Assembly (NCBI GenBank): GCA_934090685.1
Contig: CAKOJN010000001.1
Coordinates: 1-64,000, forward strand
Reading direction: 5' to 3'
DNA from: an uncultured Bacilli bacterium
GTDB lineage: Bacteria > Bacillota_I > Bacilli_A > RF39 > UBA660
Length of the DNA stretch: 64,000 bases
Under the pieces are notes generated by a model. That model was not told where the DNA came from. It ran no database searches and was given only the letters and a program-made list of their open reading frames with translations. Shown here in pieces: positions 49,717-59,013 of this stretch. Each line of letters opens with the position of its first letter. Position 1 is the first letter of the stretch. The position numbers and the translations under genes were made by a program.

Positions 49717-51636
49717 TTATTTTTGTAAAGTTATTTCCATATTTAAAGTGTTTTTATAATTCTCACAAATTTCATTCAATAAAGTAGGATTTTCTTCTAC
49801 CATTTTATTAAACATTTTTGATAGTTCAACATAATTAATTTTACCACTATCATTGTATGGAAATTCTTTTATAATTAAATAATAACAAGGAACATCTCTC
49901 TTAGGCATATTTAAAGAACATTGTTCTTTAATTTCAGATACTTTATCATCATTTAATTTATCCCCTGAAATTATTGCAACAGGAACTTCTCCACTACCAA
50001 ATTGTTTGCTAACATTTAATGCTATAACAGCACATGAATCAACACTTTCATTTGATAGTAATTCATTTTCAATTGCAAATAAGTAATTATTGTGACCATC
50101 TGGTCTTTGAATAACATTTTTAATTCTACCGCTTATAAATAATTCTCCAGTTTCATTAATGTAACCTAAGTCCCCAGTATGAACCCATATTGAACCATCT
50201 GAGTGATTTTTCTTAACTTTCTTTTGCTCTTCTGGATTTGATACATATCCTCTCATCATTGAAGGACCTGTAATACAAATTTCTCCCTCTTCTCCATTTA
50301 ATAATTCTATGTCAGTATCAGGTTCAAAAATTGCAACATTATTTTTAATTAGAGGCACCCCAACACTCCCAACAGAGTTTACATTATTTTGAGTGGTAAT
50401 GCAAGAACTAGAAAGTTCTGTCATGCCATAACCTTTAATTATTTTAGCATCGCAACCATGTGATTTAAAAAAGTCATTTACTTCTACCTCTAATTTTTTA
50501 GATAATGGAGCGCCACCACCTGATGGTGTTTTTAAATAATTCAATGATTCATTTTTTAACTCATCAGATTTTATTATTGCATCAAAATGTGCAGGTACAC
50601 CCATAAATGTTTGCGGTTTATGCTTTTTTAATAATTTAGGTAGATCTTGAGGTTTAAACTTTGGAATTGGAACATTCTTAGTACCAAAACAGAAAGGCAA
50701 ATGTATTCCACAAGTTACACCATATGCTATAAACGGTGGCATGATATTCAATGTAATTTGACCTCTATGTAATTCTAGTTTTGCACTTTTATATGAAACA
50801 GCAACAGCATTCAAATTATCGTTAGTTAAAATAACTCCCTTTGGAACCCCACTTGTACTACCAGATGTATAAACAATAACTGCTGCATTATCTAAATCTA
50901 AATTATTTTGCTCTCTATTCTCACTTAATGGTGAACAATTTCCTTTAATAAAATCATTCCATTTTATTAAATTATTATTATAATTAATGTTTGATTTATT
51001 CTTTAATTTAGCAATACCTTTAATATGAATCGGCGCAGACTCTACTGCTGGCATAATTATAGTTTTTTCAAAATCTAACGCATCTATTGATTCTTTTAAC
51101 ATCGGATATACAGCATCTAATACAAATACAACACTCGATGCAGTATCCTTAACACATTTTTCTATTACGTTTTTAACATTTCTTGGATCAATCATATTAG
51201 GAACTGCTCCAATTTTATTTAATGCATAGAATAAGAAAATCAATTCAGGAGTGGTCACAGAAAATACTGTAACAACATCTCCTTTTTTTATACCCATATT
51301 TCTTAATGACTTTTCAACTTTATCAATTTTAGCAAATAACTCTTTATATGCTATAGTGTGTCCAAGATAGTCAATTGCTTTTCCTGATAAATTATCTTTG
51401 TTTTTTTCTCTTAAATATTCATAAATAGTCATTTTGGGTAATTCAGTTAAAATATCATTTTCATCATAATATTGTAGCCATCTTTTATCTATTGAGTCAT
51501 ACCCTGTTAAAGGTCCTTGTAACTCACCATTAGCAAGACCTCTTAAATATAAATCTCTTAAATTTTTCTCTTTCTCTGATAATTCTATTATTTGTTTTCT
51601 ATATTCAAGCAAATTATCTTTCATATTATTTTCCAT
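49717..51636 (-). CDS. Acyl-CoA synthetase-like AMP-forming ligase (ANL family)
   Basis: A 639-residue adenylate-forming enzyme: P-loop VIVYTSGSTSGVPKGVILTNDN, A5 KIIKGYGMTELSSS, A7 VHTGDLGYINETGELFISGRIKNVI and catalytic Lys in NDSGKINYVELS. It activates a carboxylic acid as acyl-AMP and then forms a CoA thioester or another conjugate. The start at 51636 has GGGG upstream. It is divergent from the HTH gene and the aldehyde dehydrogenase, suggesting a common acid/aldehyde pathway. Confidence 0.9.
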   Translation of the reverse strand: MENNMKDNLLEYRKQIIELSEKEKNLRDLYLRGLANGELQGPLTGYDSIDKRWLQYYDENDILTELPKMTIYEYLREKNKDNLSGKAIDYLGHTIAYKELFAKIDKVEKSLRNMGIKKGDVVTVFSVTTPELIFLFYALNKIGAVPNMIDPRNVKNVIEKCVKDTASSVVFVLDAVYPMLKESIDALDFEKTIIMPAVESAPIHIKGIAKLKNKSNINYNNNLIKWNDFIKGNCSPLSENREQNNLDLDNAAVIVYTSGSTSGVPKGVILTNDNLNAVAVSYKSAKLELHRGQITLNIMPPFIAYGVTCGIHLPFCFGTKNVPIPKFKPQDLPKLLKKHKPQTFMGVPAHFDAIIKSDELKNESLNYLKTPSGGGAPLSKKLEVEVNDFFKSHGCDAKIIKGYGMTELSSSCITTQNNVNSVGSVGVPLIKNNVAIFEPDTDIELLNGEEGEICITGPSMMRGYVSNPEEQKKVKKNHSDGSIWVHTGDLGYINETGELFISGRIKNVIQRPDGHNNYLFAIENELLSNESVDSCAVIALNVSKQFGSGEVPVAIISGDKLNDDKVSEIKEQCSLNMPKRDVPCYYLIIKEFPYNDSGKINYVELSKMFNKMVEENPTLLNEICENYKNTLNMEITLQK

Positions 51637-51697
51637 AATTCCCCTTCTTTCGACACCACAATAATACAATATTCTGACACAAAAATAAATATTTCAA

Positions 51698-51726
51698 TTG
51701 ACTAAATGTATCATATTTGATACAAT
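51698..51726 (+). promoter_or_regulatory. Promoter with an embedded palindromic operator
   Basis: TTGACT (51698-51703), 17 bp, TACAAT (51721-51726). The inverted repeat TGTATCA (51707-51713)-TATT-TGATACA (51718-51724) fills the spacer and overlaps the -10, a classical repressor position. The transcript would begin at or within a few bases of the ATG at 51734. Confidence 0.75.
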
Positions 51727-51733
51727 AAATAAT

Positions 51734-52006
51734 ATGAAAAAGAAAAACATGTATGATTATATAAATTATATTGAAGTAGATAAAACTACTAAAGAAATTG
51801 AAGAAGATTTTGTTCAAGATTTTGTAGGTTTTAGAAAAGAAAATAACTTAACACAAGAGTTACTTGCTATATATTCAAATGTAAGTAGAACCAAAATAGC
51901 TAGAATAGAAAGTGGTATGCACTCTCCTACTATTAGAAACTTACTTCAAATACTAGGACCAATCGGATATACAATAAAAATTGAAAAAATAAAGAAAAAT
52001 AAATAA
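51734..52006 (+). CDS. XRE-type helix-turn-helix regulator
   Basis: A 90-residue protein with a Cro/CI-type HTH: FVGFRKENNLTQELLAIYSNVSRTKIARIESGMHSPTIRNLLQIL. The N-terminal part (MYDYINYIEVDKTTKEIEEDF) resembles HigA/RelB-like antitoxin families, but no toxin gene is adjacent. The ATG at 51734 lies about seven bases after the -10 without a ribosome site, so translation is probably leaderless. It is expected to repress itself through the palindrome, and perhaps the divergent ligase gene. Confidence 0.85.
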   Translation: MKKKNMYDYINYIEVDKTTKEIEEDFVQDFVGFRKENNLTQELLAIYSNVSRTKIARIESGMHSPTIRNLLQILGPIGYTIKIEKIKKNK

Positions 52007-52038
52007 TTTTATAGTATAATGTATTATAGAGGTTTATT

Positions 52039-53409
52039 ATGAATATAGAGAAGATTGTAAAAGAACAAAGAAAATACTTTAATGAGTTTAACACAAGAGA
52101 TGTTAATACTAGAATAGACACATTAAAAACTATTCAAAAATGGATATTAAATAATGAAGATAAAATATATGGAGCACTGCAAAAAGATTTAAATAAATCA
52201 ACAGTTGAAGCATATATGTGTGAAATTGGAATGGCACTTAGTGATATTAGATATCAAATTAATCATTTAAAGAAATGGTGCAAAAGAAAAATAGTTTTAA
52301 CTTCTATATCACAATTTCCATCTATTGGTTATAAATATTATGAGCCATATGGTGTTACTTTAGTTATGAGTACATGGAACTATCCTTTTTTATTATCAAT
52401 ACAACCTACTATTGCTAGTATTGCTGCTGGTAATACTGTTATATTAAAACCAAGCGCATATGCCCCTAATACTAGTTCACTTTTAAATAAAATGTTTACT
52501 GAAACTTGCAATAAAGATTTAGTAACTGTTATTGAAGGTGGAAGACGTGAAAATGAAGAAATATTAAATCAAAAATATGATTATATATTCTTTACAGGAA
52601 GCAGTACTGTAGGAAAACTTGTTATGTCAAAAGCAAGTGAAAATTTAATACCAATTACATTGGAATTAGGTGGTAAAAGTCCATGTATTATAGATGATGA
52701 TGAAAACTTCAAAACATGTGTTAAAAGATGTTTATTTGGTAAACTATTAAATGCAGGACAAACATGTATTGCGACAGATTATTTATTCATAAGAAATGAT
52801 TTAAAAGAAAGATTTATTGAAGAGTCAAGAATTATAATTGATGAGTTCTTTGGTGAGAATCCTCTCAATTCGGATCAAATGGTCAAAATAATTAATAAAA
52901 AACATTTTGATAGATTAAAAGGTTTAATTAAAGATGAAAAAATATTATTGGGTGGTAATTCTGATAATGAAACTCTAAAAATAGAACCTACTTTAATAGA
53001 TGTTAAATCTAAAAATTCTAAAATAATGCAAGAAGAAATATTTGGACCTATTCTTCCAATTATGACATATAAAAATATTGATGAAGTTATAGAATATATT
53101 AATGATCATGAAAAACCACTTGCTTGTTATATATTTTCAAGTGATAAAATAATTCAAGATAAAATAATTCAAAAATGTAGTTTTGGTGGTGGATGTATTA
53201 ATGACACTATTATGCATGTAATACCACATAATCTTCCATTTGGTGGTGTTGGTCATAGTGGTATGGGTTCATATCATGGTAAACATAATTTTAAAACTTT
53301 TTCTCATGAAAAAAGTATATTGAAGAAATCTAAATCATTAGATATACCAGTTATATATTATCCATATAATAAATTAAAATTAAAATTATCAAGATTATTC
53401 TTAAGATAA
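52039..53409 (+). CDS. Aldehyde dehydrogenase family protein
   Basis: An NAD(P)-dependent aldehyde dehydrogenase of 456 residues: STWNYPFLLSIQPTIASIAAGNTVILKPS, FFTGSSTVGKLV, catalytic Glu in LELGGKSPCII and catalytic Cys in NAGQTCIATDY. The C-terminal hydrophobic/basic tail (KLKLKLSRLFLR) resembles membrane-associated fatty aldehyde dehydrogenases. It follows the HTH gene by about 30 bases with ribosome site GAGG and is closed by a terminator. Confidence 0.95.
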   Translation: MNIEKIVKEQRKYFNEFNTRDVNTRIDTLKTIQKWILNNEDKIYGALQKDLNKSTVEAYMCEIGMALSDIRYQINHLKKWCKRKIVLTSISQFPSIGYKYYEPYGVTLVMSTWNYPFLLSIQPTIASIAAGNTVILKPSAYAPNTSSLLNKMFTETCNKDLVTVIEGGRRENEEILNQKYDYIFFTGSSTVGKLVMSKASENLIPITLELGGKSPCIIDDDENFKTCVKRCLFGKLLNAGQTCIATDYLFIRNDLKERFIEESRIIIDEFFGENPLNSDQMVKIINKKHFDRLKGLIKDEKILLGGNSDNETLKIEPTLIDVKSKNSKIMQEEIFGPILPIMTYKNIDEVIEYINDHEKPLACYIFSSDKIIQDKIIQKCSFGGGCINDTIMHVIPHNLPFGGVGHSGMGSYHGKHNFKTFSHEKSILKKSKSLDIPVIYYPYNKLKLKLSRLFLR

Positions 53410-53410
53410 A

Positions 53411-53436
53411 AAAAGGAGCAAAAATTTGCTCTTTTA
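53411..53436. terminator. Terminator after the aldehyde dehydrogenase gene
   Basis: GAGCAAA (53416-53422) and TTTGCTC (53425-53431) with A-run before and TTTT after. Confidence 0.8.
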
Positions 53437-53443
53437 GTTTGTT

Positions 53444-55024
53444 TTAATTTATTGTATGTTTTTTATTTTTTATAAAGCATATAGTTGTGCATAATATAAT
53501 AAATGAAACAATAATCATAAGAATATTTTCAGAAACACTATCAAGTGTTTGAGGATTTTCAACTACTGTATTTTCTGTATTAGCCTTTCCTTTTGTTTCA
53601 CTAGTTAATACATAACTACTAAAATGATTTGTTACAAATTTAGCATAGTTTTTACCATTAATTGTAACTATTTCAGTATCATATTCTTCTTTTTCATTTG
53701 AACTTGATACATAGTAAACTTTATAATTTAGATTTGAATTATATTCACCATCTAAAGGAAGATAAACTTCTATTCCTTTATCTATCTTATGTATGAAACT
53801 ACCATTATAACATTTAATCAATGATATGTCATATGCAGATTCAACTGTTTGTCCATCATTTTCAAAATTGTTTATTATATTTGTATTATTTTTGATATCT
53901 TTTGCATTAACCATAGCATCAATTGGTACATCATAACTTTCTGTTTTTATGCTTACACCAGTTGTACTATCATATGCTTCTACATATAAATTATTAACAT
54001 ATTTACTTGGAACTTCAGTAACTACAAATCCCATTTCAATATTATTGATTTTTATATTGGCAAAATAAGCAGTGAATTCTAAACCATTTGTTCCTAAAAT
54101 TTCATTTACAAAATTATTAAACCATTCTCTTCCACTTATTTCATCAGTTGCATAAATATCTTCAATTGAAAATGTATCGTCAATTTCAATATTTACATCA
54201 ACCTTATTATTAAAGTATTCATTTAATCTTGCTTCTATTTTTTCTTTAATATTACCTGTACTGTCTTTGTCTACAAATAATATTTGGTTTTCATGATGAA
54301 TTACTTGTTTGATACCATACATAATTCCATCTTTAAACATTCCTGCTTGAATATATCTTTCTCTTACTAAGGTATCTCCGCCTCCTCTACCTCCATTTGA
54401 TATAAACTTATATTCAGGATATTCCTCCATTGTTTTTTTGAAATCTTGGTAGCGTCCGAATATAGTTTCTTTATTGTAATCTGCATCTTCTATCGCACCA
54501 TAGTGATATATTAAGTTAATTAATTGTAATCCATATAATCTATCACTATCTTCAAAACCTGCTAGTACCTTTTTTGCCTTTTCTATTTCTTTTGTATCAG
54601 CATCTTTTAAATATGATACTTCAACATTAATACTAATTGATGTTGTTCCTGCATCTGAATCATCAAAGAAATAACTTAACACAGCATTTTTATAATCATT
54701 TTCATTAAATTCTAGCATTATATCAGTAGTATCATATCCTAAATATTTTAAATATGTTAGTATAATATCTTGATATAGATATTCTTTACATTCTTTAATC
54801 CATTCATCAGTTGTAGGACCACTTTTATTAACCGTACATTGATTATCCATTACATAACTCGGATCCACAATTTTAGTTTCCATTATTTTCTTACCATCTA
54901 CCTCTTTTATAGGTAAACTATTAAGTATTTCATTTGCTTCATCTTCAGTTAAAGCATTTACAAAATTTGGTGTGATTAATGCAAGTATACAAGTAATGAT
55001 AAATAATACTTTTATTTTTTTCAT
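53444..55024 (-). CDS. Secreted cell-wall protein with NPQT sorting signal
   Basis: A 526-residue surface protein with a signal peptide (KKIKVLFIITCILALITPNFVNA), a long extracellular region of unrecognised domains, and a C-terminal sorting signal: NPQTLD (about residues 489-494), a hydrophobic segment (ILMIIVSFIILCTTICFI) and a basic tail KNKKHTIN. This indicates sortase-mediated anchoring to peptidoglycan. No sortase gene is in the window. It is adjacent to another envelope gene. Confidence 0.85.
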   Translation of the reverse strand: MKKIKVLFIITCILALITPNFVNALTEDEANEILNSLPIKEVDGKKIMETKIVDPSYVMDNQCTVNKSGPTTDEWIKECKEYLYQDIILTYLKYLGYDTTDIMLEFNENDYKNAVLSYFFDDSDAGTTSISINVEVSYLKDADTKEIEKAKKVLAGFEDSDRLYGLQLINLIYHYGAIEDADYNKETIFGRYQDFKKTMEEYPEYKFISNGGRGGGDTLVRERYIQAGMFKDGIMYGIKQVIHHENQILFVDKDSTGNIKEKIEARLNEYFNNKVDVNIEIDDTFSIEDIYATDEISGREWFNNFVNEILGTNGLEFTAYFANIKINNIEMGFVVTEVPSKYVNNLYVEAYDSTTGVSIKTESYDVPIDAMVNAKDIKNNTNIINNFENDGQTVESAYDISLIKCYNGSFIHKIDKGIEVYLPLDGEYNSNLNYKVYYVSSSNEKEEYDTEIVTINGKNYAKFVTNHFSSYVLTSETKGKANTENTVVENPQTLDSVSENILMIIVSFIILCTTICFIKNKKHTIN

Positions 55025-55060
55025 ATTTTATTCTCCTTTTCATAATTAATTTTATCATTT

Positions 55061-56302
55061 CTAATTAGTATATTTGTCTGATAGAGATTCACAATAGTAT
55101 TGATTACCATCTCTATAACCATTAAATGGCATATTTGATATAACAACACCATCTAAACCAGTTGATTCCGCCACTACATAATTATTACTATTTACTCCTA
55201 CTATTAAAGTTATGTGTGTTTTTATAGATATAGCATCACCTATTTTACATACTGCTGATGTTTTACCTTTAAGTTCAATTCTTGGTTTATCATCATACCA
55301 CACACCAACTTTCTGCATACCCTGCGATACTGCCCAGTTAAAGAAGCCAGTACAATCAAATGAATTATAGTAATAAATATTCTTCCCTGGTGATTCAGAA
55401 CCATTTTTTGTTTTAGTACCCCAATCTTTATTAATACCTAATGCTTGATGTTTTCCACCCCAATAATAAGGTAACTTATATCCATAGTCTGCTAGTGTAC
55501 CTATTAATGTCATTGCCGCAGCAACAGTTGCTTCTCTAGTTCCTACACCATTTGCAGTTACTGCATTCTGTATCTTCTCATTTAGCTCACTAACACTTGA
55601 ACCATTTTCATTTAAAAGATCTGCTATTGATTTGCCTTCTAAATCTTTTAAATTACTATATAATGAATCACTTGGAGAAATAGGATAATTACTTACATTA
55701 AGTTTTCTATCTTTAATAGTTTTCTCATATAATTTATTTATTTTTTCTTTTACCTCAGGATCTTTAATCGCAGATATTTTTTCTTTAATAGATTTCGCTT
55801 TACTAGAAAAATTATTTTTATTTAATGATTCAATATCACTTACTAAATCAACATACTCCTTATATCCAGATATCTTTTGCTGAAAACCTGCTTTATCTGG
55901 ATCATCATCATCTAAATTATCAATATATCTTTTTGCTTTATTATAATCTACTTTACTAAATGAAGTTTCAATTCTAGCTATATATCCATTTATTATACCT
56001 TCCTTATCTGCATTATAGAAACAATCAATAACACCATTGCTATTAGCGCCTGCTACGTCAAAGACAACCCCTACTATAGTCGGCACTAAAAATATTGCAA
56101 CAGCTGCGATAAACATATTAACTATTGTCTTATTTGCTTTAGTTATATTATCATTATCTGAATCAGTTATTGCTCTTACATATGTAATCATACCAAATAT
56201 AATTAATAAGATTGGCACAGCTATTTTAATAATAGTAATAACAATCTTAACTATTCTCATAACTTCTAATACTTCAGGAGCACTACATATCCCCAATACC
56301 AT
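55061..56302 (-). CDS. VirB2/TrbC-like membrane domain fused to NlpC/P60 peptidase
   Basis: A 413-residue protein. Residues 1-95 hold two membrane helices in the arrangement of VirB2/TrbC pilin-like proteins (VKIVITIIKIAVPILLIIFGMITY and TIVNMFIAAVAIFLVPTIVGVVF). A helical spacer (about 100-270) leads to an NlpC/P60 domain with the catalytic Cys in NSFDCTGFFNWAV and His in KTHITLIVG. It probably hydrolyses peptidoglycan stem peptides while anchored in the membrane. No other conjugation genes are present. Confidence 0.8.
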   Translation of the reverse strand: MVLGICSAPEVLEVMRIVKIVITIIKIAVPILLIIFGMITYVRAITDSDNDNITKANKTIVNMFIAAVAIFLVPTIVGVVFDVAGANSNGVIDCFYNADKEGIINGYIARIETSFSKVDYNKAKRYIDNLDDDDPDKAGFQQKISGYKEYVDLVSDIESLNKNNFSSKAKSIKEKISAIKDPEVKEKINKLYEKTIKDRKLNVSNYPISPSDSLYSNLKDLEGKSIADLLNENGSSVSELNEKIQNAVTANGVGTREATVAAAMTLIGTLADYGYKLPYYWGGKHQALGINKDWGTKTKNGSESPGKNIYYYNSFDCTGFFNWAVSQGMQKVGVWYDDKPRIELKGKTSAVCKIGDAISIKTHITLIVGVNSNNYVVAESTGLDGVVISNMPFNGYRDGNQYYCESLSDKYTN

Positions 56303-56334
56303 ATAATCACCTACGCTCTATTAAAATTATAACA

Positions 56335-56361
56335 CAAAAAGAAAAGACACAAAAGTGTCTA
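56335..56361 (-). terminator. Terminator after gltX
   Basis: AGACAC-TTTT-GTGTCT on the minus strand followed by TTTCTTTTTG, overlapping the gltX stop. Confidence 0.75.
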
Positions 56362-58011
56362 ATTGAATTTATTATATCTTTCTTTCATTCTATCTTTTCC
56401 AAGCAATTTCATAATATGATATAAGTCAGGTGTATTTGACTTAGTAGTTAATGCAACCCTAAGTACAGTTGATACATCCGCTACATTACCTTTAAAGTTC
56501 TCAGGATTTTTCTTATATTCTTTAATATTAGATGCATAACCTAATAATTCACACATCTCTTTAATTTTACTAAACCAAACATCTTTTTCATCATTTTCAT
56601 CATAATATTTAGTCATATAAGTATTTAATATATTTTTAATTTCATCTTTATCAGTTATATTTTTCCATTCATATACTTTATCTTCTTTATCAAATAAGTC
56701 ATCATACATATACCATATTAAGCTCTTAATCATTTTATAGTTATATATATCTTTTCTTGGCTTTTCTTGTTCTCTTTCAATATTTAAAATACTTGTATAA
56801 TAATTTTTATCTCTATCAATTAATTCTTTGAAGTCAGTGTCATATATGCATGCCCACTCATAAGACTTATCACATAAATCACTTGCCTTCATCTTAGAAA
56901 TTATATCTTTAGATATATTATTTAATTTCTCAAGGTCAAATAATGCACCTGATGCTGACATCTTATCAGCAGAAAATTTAAAATCGGTAAATAATGCATC
57001 AGGGTTACTACGTCTCCATTCTTCATAATTAGAGTTTATTATAGTCATTACTGCTTCAACTACTGCATTTGGAACATATCCATTTTCTTCATAAAAACTC
57101 ATTGAAGCTTCAGGATCTTTTCTCTTACTAATCTTTCTTTTAATATCACCATCTTGTTTCAATATTAATGGGTATTGAATATACTTAGGTAATTTAAAAC
57201 CAAATGCTTCAAATAATTCAATATGTTTTGGTACAGAACTAATCCATTCTTCCCCTCTTACAACATGAGTAGTATGCATTAAATGATCATCTACCAAATG
57301 AGCAAAGTGATATGTTGGTAATTTATCACTAGATTTCATTATAACAAAGTCTTCATCGTTTGATGGAAATTCTATTCTACCTTTAACTTCATCATCAAAA
57401 GGTATTTTAGTTTCAAAGTCACCCATTGATTTAAATCTAATTACATAATCTTCACCATTTTTAATTTTATTACACATTTCATCTATAGATAAGAATCTAC
57501 ATCTAGCATATTTACCATAATATCCAGTTCTTTGTTTTTTTCTTTCTTGATTAACTCTCATAGTATCTAATTCTTCTTTATTACAAAAACATGGATATGC
57601 CCTTCCCATCTCTATTGCTTTTTTAATATAAGCATGATAGATATCTATTCTTTCACTTTGAATATATGGACCATAATTACCAACTATTTTACCATCATAT
57701 TCATATTCGGTTGGTTTTAAACCATAATGATTAAGTACATGAGTTATTTTTTCAACTGCATCAGGTATTTCACGTGCTTTATCAGTATCTTCGTTTCTTA
57801 AGAAAAATACCCCATCACTATTTTTATATATAATATAGTCTATTAAAGCACTCATAAAGTTACCTATATGCATATATCCAGTAGGACTAGGAGCAAATCT
57901 AGTAACATATTGTCCTTCTTTTAAATTTCTTTCCGGATATAACTTTTCATAATATTCAGTATCATGCTTTAAATCAGGAAATATCAAATTAGCTAAATCT
58001 TTGTTTGTCAT
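56359..58011 (-). CDS. gltX: Glutamyl-tRNA synthetase
   Basis: Class I glutamate-tRNA ligase of 550 residues, longer than the usual ~480. HIGH motif in RFAPSPTGYMHIGNFMSAL, VVRGEEWISSVPKHIELFEAFG and KRKISKRKDPEAS as the KMSKS equivalent. The C-terminal part is the anticodon-binding region. Whether it also charges tRNA-Gln cannot be told without gatCAB, which is not in the window. Confidence 0.95.
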   Translation of the reverse strand: MTNKDLANLIFPDLKHDTEYYEKLYPERNLKEGQYVTRFAPSPTGYMHIGNFMSALIDYIIYKNSDGVFFLRNEDTDKAREIPDAVEKITHVLNHYGLKPTEYEYDGKIVGNYGPYIQSERIDIYHAYIKKAIEMGRAYPCFCNKEELDTMRVNQERKKQRTGYYGKYARCRFLSIDEMCNKIKNGEDYVIRFKSMGDFETKIPFDDEVKGRIEFPSNDEDFVIMKSSDKLPTYHFAHLVDDHLMHTTHVVRGEEWISSVPKHIELFEAFGFKLPKYIQYPLILKQDGDIKRKISKRKDPEASMSFYEENGYVPNAVVEAVMTIINSNYEEWRRSNPDALFTDFKFSADKMSASGALFDLEKLNNISKDIISKMKASDLCDKSYEWACIYDTDFKELIDRDKNYYTSILNIEREQEKPRKDIYNYKMIKSLIWYMYDDLFDKEDKVYEWKNITDKDEIKNILNTYMTKYYDENDEKDVWFSKIKEMCELLGYASNIKEYKKNPENFKGNVADVSTVLRVALTTKSNTPDLYHIMKLLGKDRMKERYNKFN

Positions 58012-58059
58012 AATACACCTCTTTTTAACAAATAAAATTATATAATATTTTCCAAATTA

Positions 58060-58085
58060 AAACAAGACTATTCGTCTTGTTATCT
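58060..58085 (-). terminator. Terminator after the tail-anchored protein gene
   Basis: AACAAGAC and GTCTTGTT arms around a short loop, followed by TTTAATTT on the minus strand, overlapping the stop. Confidence 0.65.
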
Positions 58086-58337
58086 AACAGTAAATATAAC
58101 ATATATAAACACAGAACTAATTGTCACTATAAGAGAAAGTAACATATAATCAGTAACCCTCATCATTTTTTTCTTTTTAGTGACATGCTCTTCTTCTTCA
58201 ATAACTGTTCTTTCAAGTATTGGTTCCATCTTAATGGTATTTAAAAGTTCTTCTTCTTTTAATGCTTCTTCTCTTTTTCTAATTTGTTCATCTATATCTA
58301 TAATCGCAGTTGTTTCAAAACCTACTGTATCTTTCAT
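58080..58337 (-). CDS. Hypothetical tail-anchored protein, 85 residues
   Basis: No family recognised. It has an acidic/charged cytosolic N-terminal region (EQIRKREEALKEEELL; VIEEEEHVTKKKKMMR) and a single C-terminal membrane helix (YMLLSLIVTISSVFIYVIFTV), so it should be tail-anchored with its charged part in the cytosol. Such small proteins often adapt membrane complexes, but no partner is evident. Confidence 0.65.
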   Translation of the reverse strand: MKDTVGFETTAIIDIDEQIRKREEALKEEELLNTIKMEPILERTVIEEEEHVTKKKKMMRVTDYMLLSLIVTISSVFIYVIFTVR

Positions 58338-58435
58338 ATTTACACTTCCTTATATCTTTATATATCAATAATATCACAAATGTAAAACATATTACAAGTT
58401 TTTTCGCTTATTTTCTAACTTTATTATTTTCTCTT

Positions 58436-58468
58436 GACTTATCCCAAAATTTATCGTATTATTTATAT
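58436..58468 (+). promoter_or_regulatory. Promoter of tRNA-Ser
   Basis: TTGACT, a 17-bp spacer (TATCCCAAAATTTATCG) and TATTAT lie a few bases before the tRNA. Confidence 0.8.
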
Positions 58469-58476
58469 GTGCTTAC

Positions 58477-58567
58477 GGAGACATACTCAAGTGGTTGAAG
58501 AGGTGCCCCTGCTAAGGGTATAGGTCGGGAAACTGGCGCGAGAGTTCAAATCTCTCTGTCTCCGCCA
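58477..58567 (+). tRNA. tRNA-Ser (anticodon GCT)
   Basis: A 91-base class II tRNA with a long variable arm: acceptor GGAGACA with TGTCTCC, anticodon loop CTGCTAA with GCT, T-loop GTTCAAATC, and encoded GCCA end. It decodes AGC/AGT. Confidence 0.97.
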
Positions 58568-58577
58568 TATGAAAATT

Positions 58578-58603
58578 AACTCAAGATTTCTTGAGTTTTT
58601 TTG
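58578..58603 (+). terminator. Terminator after tRNA-Ser
   Basis: ACTCAAG (58579-58585) and CTTGAGT (58590-58596) followed by seven T's. Confidence 0.85.
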
Positions 58604-58635
58604 TTTTTAATTTTATAATTGTATCAGGAGGAACT

Positions 58636-59013
58636 ATGGTAGATTTTAAAAACAAAACATTTTTCAAGTTAAAAGCAATTGATAATAAAGAAGGAGAAAA
58701 AATCGTAAGTGATATTTTAATACCCAATGAAAAAGTATTCGCATCATTCGGAGCATTAAGAGACAAACTAGTATTTACAGACAAGAGAATAATTTCAATT
58801 AATGTACAGGGAATTACAGGTGCTAAAAAAGATTTTACATCTATTCCCTACTCTAAAATACAAACATATTCAGTAGAAACTGCTGGTACATTAGATTTAG
58901 ATGCTGAACTTGATATAACTATCAGTGGACTTGGTACTGTTAGATTTGAATTAACAAGTTCAAGTAATATAAAAGAAATATGTGCTAAAATATCAGAAAA
59001 GATTTTAAACTAA
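58636..59013 (+). CDS. Bacterial PH-domain protein (bPH_1 family)
   Basis: A 125-residue single-domain protein with the bPH_1 pattern: KVFASFGALRDKLVFTDKRIISINVQGITGAKKDFTSIPYSKIQTYSVETAG and a C-terminal helix (SNIKEICAKISEKIL). The fold is pleckstrin-homology-like; the ligand is unknown. The start at 58636 has a strong AGGAGG ribosome site. It lies just after the tRNA-Ser terminator. Confidence 0.9.
   Translation: MVDFKNKTFFKLKAIDNKEGEKIVSDILIPNEKVFASFGALRDKLVFTDKRIISINVQGITGAKKDFTSIPYSKIQTYSVETAGTLDLDAELDITISGLGTVRFELTSSSNIKEICAKISEKILN

Noticed and set aside
51626..51817. 63-codon minus-strand ORF overlapping the HTH gene and ligase start
   Set aside because: No ribosome site, and it covers the promoter/operator and the opposite strand of the HTH gene.
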